From the NCBI GenBank assembly GCA_947501685.1, contig CANMWQ010000007.1:62001-126000 (forward strand): a stretch of 64,000 nucleotides of DNA, in the 5' to 3' direction. The notes under the pieces were generated by a model. It made no database searches. It was given only the letters and a program-made list of their open reading frames with translations, and was not told the DNA's origin. Below, one piece after another: positions 63,547-64,000 of this stretch (the first letter of the stretch is position 1; every line of letters begins with the position of its first letter). The DNA comes from an uncultured Litoreibacter sp. (GTDB lineage: Bacteria > Pseudomonadota > Alphaproteobacteria > Rhodobacterales > Rhodobacteraceae). The translations under genes and the position numbers were made by a program.

Positions 63547-64000
63547 ACCAAATGTAAGTGATACGGCGACGTTCACTTATACCTTAAGGCTGTCACATCT
63601 TGTGGTGGCCATTTTGGTTGTGCAGGTCGTCTGCGGCGCCTTCTTCATCTTTGACATTTTAAGCTCGATCTTCGGGCTGCGGGCCTCGCCGATCAACTGG
63701 CAACTCCGCGAGCTGATCGAAATAAGCGCAGTGGCAGGTTTGCTCTTGGGCAGCGTGCTGGGGTTCATGGCCCTGCGTCGCACCGAAAACCGAATGCAAA
63801 AGGCCGAAGGTCAGGTGCGTCTCGCCTCCGGAGCCTTCATGGAGGTCGTGGAGGAGCATTATGACCGCTGGGGCCTCACCCCGGCAGAGCGTGACGTGGC
63901 GACCTTTGCGATCAAGGGCATGTCCTTGCAAGAAATCGCCGGCCTGCGGAAGACCTCTGCGGGCACGATCAAGGCCCAAACCAACGCAATTTACCGGAAA
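63527..64000 (+). CDS. Membrane-bound LuxR-type transcriptional regulator (3' end outside window)
   Basis: The frame runs open from ATG 63527 to the window end (158 codons). Two transmembrane helices (LSHLVVAILVVQVVCGAFFI and ISAVAGLLLGSVLGFMAL) are followed by a short linker and a LuxR-type HTH: LTPAERDVATFAIKGMSLQE, then IAGLRKTSAGTIKAQTNAIY, the last helices being cut. No receiver domain is present. It overlaps the Gly-rich gene by 20 bases. A membrane-tethered regulator in the same operon suggests autoregulation through the hexamer cluster upstream. Confidence 0.85.
   Translation, partial: MATAAAKPNVSDTATFTYTLRLSHLVVAILVVQVVCGAFFIFDILSSIFGLRASPINWQLRELIEISAVAGLLLGSVLGFMALRRTENRMQKAEGQVRLASGAFMEVVEEHYDRWGLTPAERDVATFAIKGMSLQEIAGLRKTSAGTIKAQTNAIYRK

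Overview
The window is a G+C-rich chromosomal segment from an alphaproteobacterium, most likely of the Rhodobacteraceae (Roseobacter group). The evidence is the gene order (tuf, tRNA-Trp, secE, nusG, rplKA, rplJL, rpoBC), the chvI-chvG-hprK-rapZ-EIIA-HPr block facing pckA, a methylsuccinyl-CoA dehydrogenase of the ethylmalonyl-CoA pathway, and several small families typical of roseobacters.

Layout. 0-15 kb: the transcription/translation block on the minus strand (start of rpoC, rpoB, rplL, rplJ with a structured L10 leader, rplA, rplK, nusG, secE, tRNA-Trp, tuf). It is interrupted by accessory genes: a matrixin-type metalloprotease with cysteine modules between rplA and rplJ, an exported MsrB-like/YHS pair, and a GIY-YIG protein beside unusual inverted repeats. 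15-26 kb: a lipoprotein, a cytochrome P450, parC, an SH3 protein, an SDR enzyme, a cobalamin adenosyltransferase, etfBA with a downstream 23-bp tandem repeat, and a 3-hydroxybutyryl-CoA dehydrogenase. 26-34 kb: an acyltransferase, then the ChvG/ChvI - HprK - RapZ - EIIA - HPr regulatory operon divergent from pckA. 34-39 kb: an OmpA-type envelope protein with long coiled-coil repeats, a TauE/SafE permease and methylsuccinyl-CoA dehydrogenase.

38.9-41.0 kb is an A+T-richer island carrying a complete reverse transcriptase with all catalytic motifs. It is not a retron by its motif set. It is preceded by a putative promoter and a short, strongly structured leader with an 11-bp stem. This resembles defence-associated reverse transcriptase systems that work with a non-coding RNA and is the best candidate for an undescribed system here. 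41-50 kb: a LuxR-type response regulator, an exported molybdopterin-fold protein, a hybrid sensor kinase, and a three-gene locus of a SqdB-like UDP-sulfoquinovose synthase, a BcsB-like protein and a membrane GT2 glycosyltransferase. I read the locus as a possible sulfoquinovose-containing glycan synthase.

50-62 kb is a conserved minus-strand housekeeping run (folK, rpoZ, rsh, DUF2062, esterase, pdxJ, Dabb, LysE, acpS, two lepB, rnc, era, DUF1491, recO). 61.9-64 kb holds a NYN-domain gene, a regulatory region with seven TAAACC/GGTTTA hexamers, and an operon of a 48-aa hydrophobic peptide, a Gly/Asn-rich exported protein and a membrane-bound LuxR-type regulator cut by the window end. Two intergenic repeat families recur: a 55-bp inverted repeat in two near-identical copies between convergent genes, and a GGGGGTTTGGGGGC palindrome at three loci. 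Family names are from reading the proteins; no database search was run.
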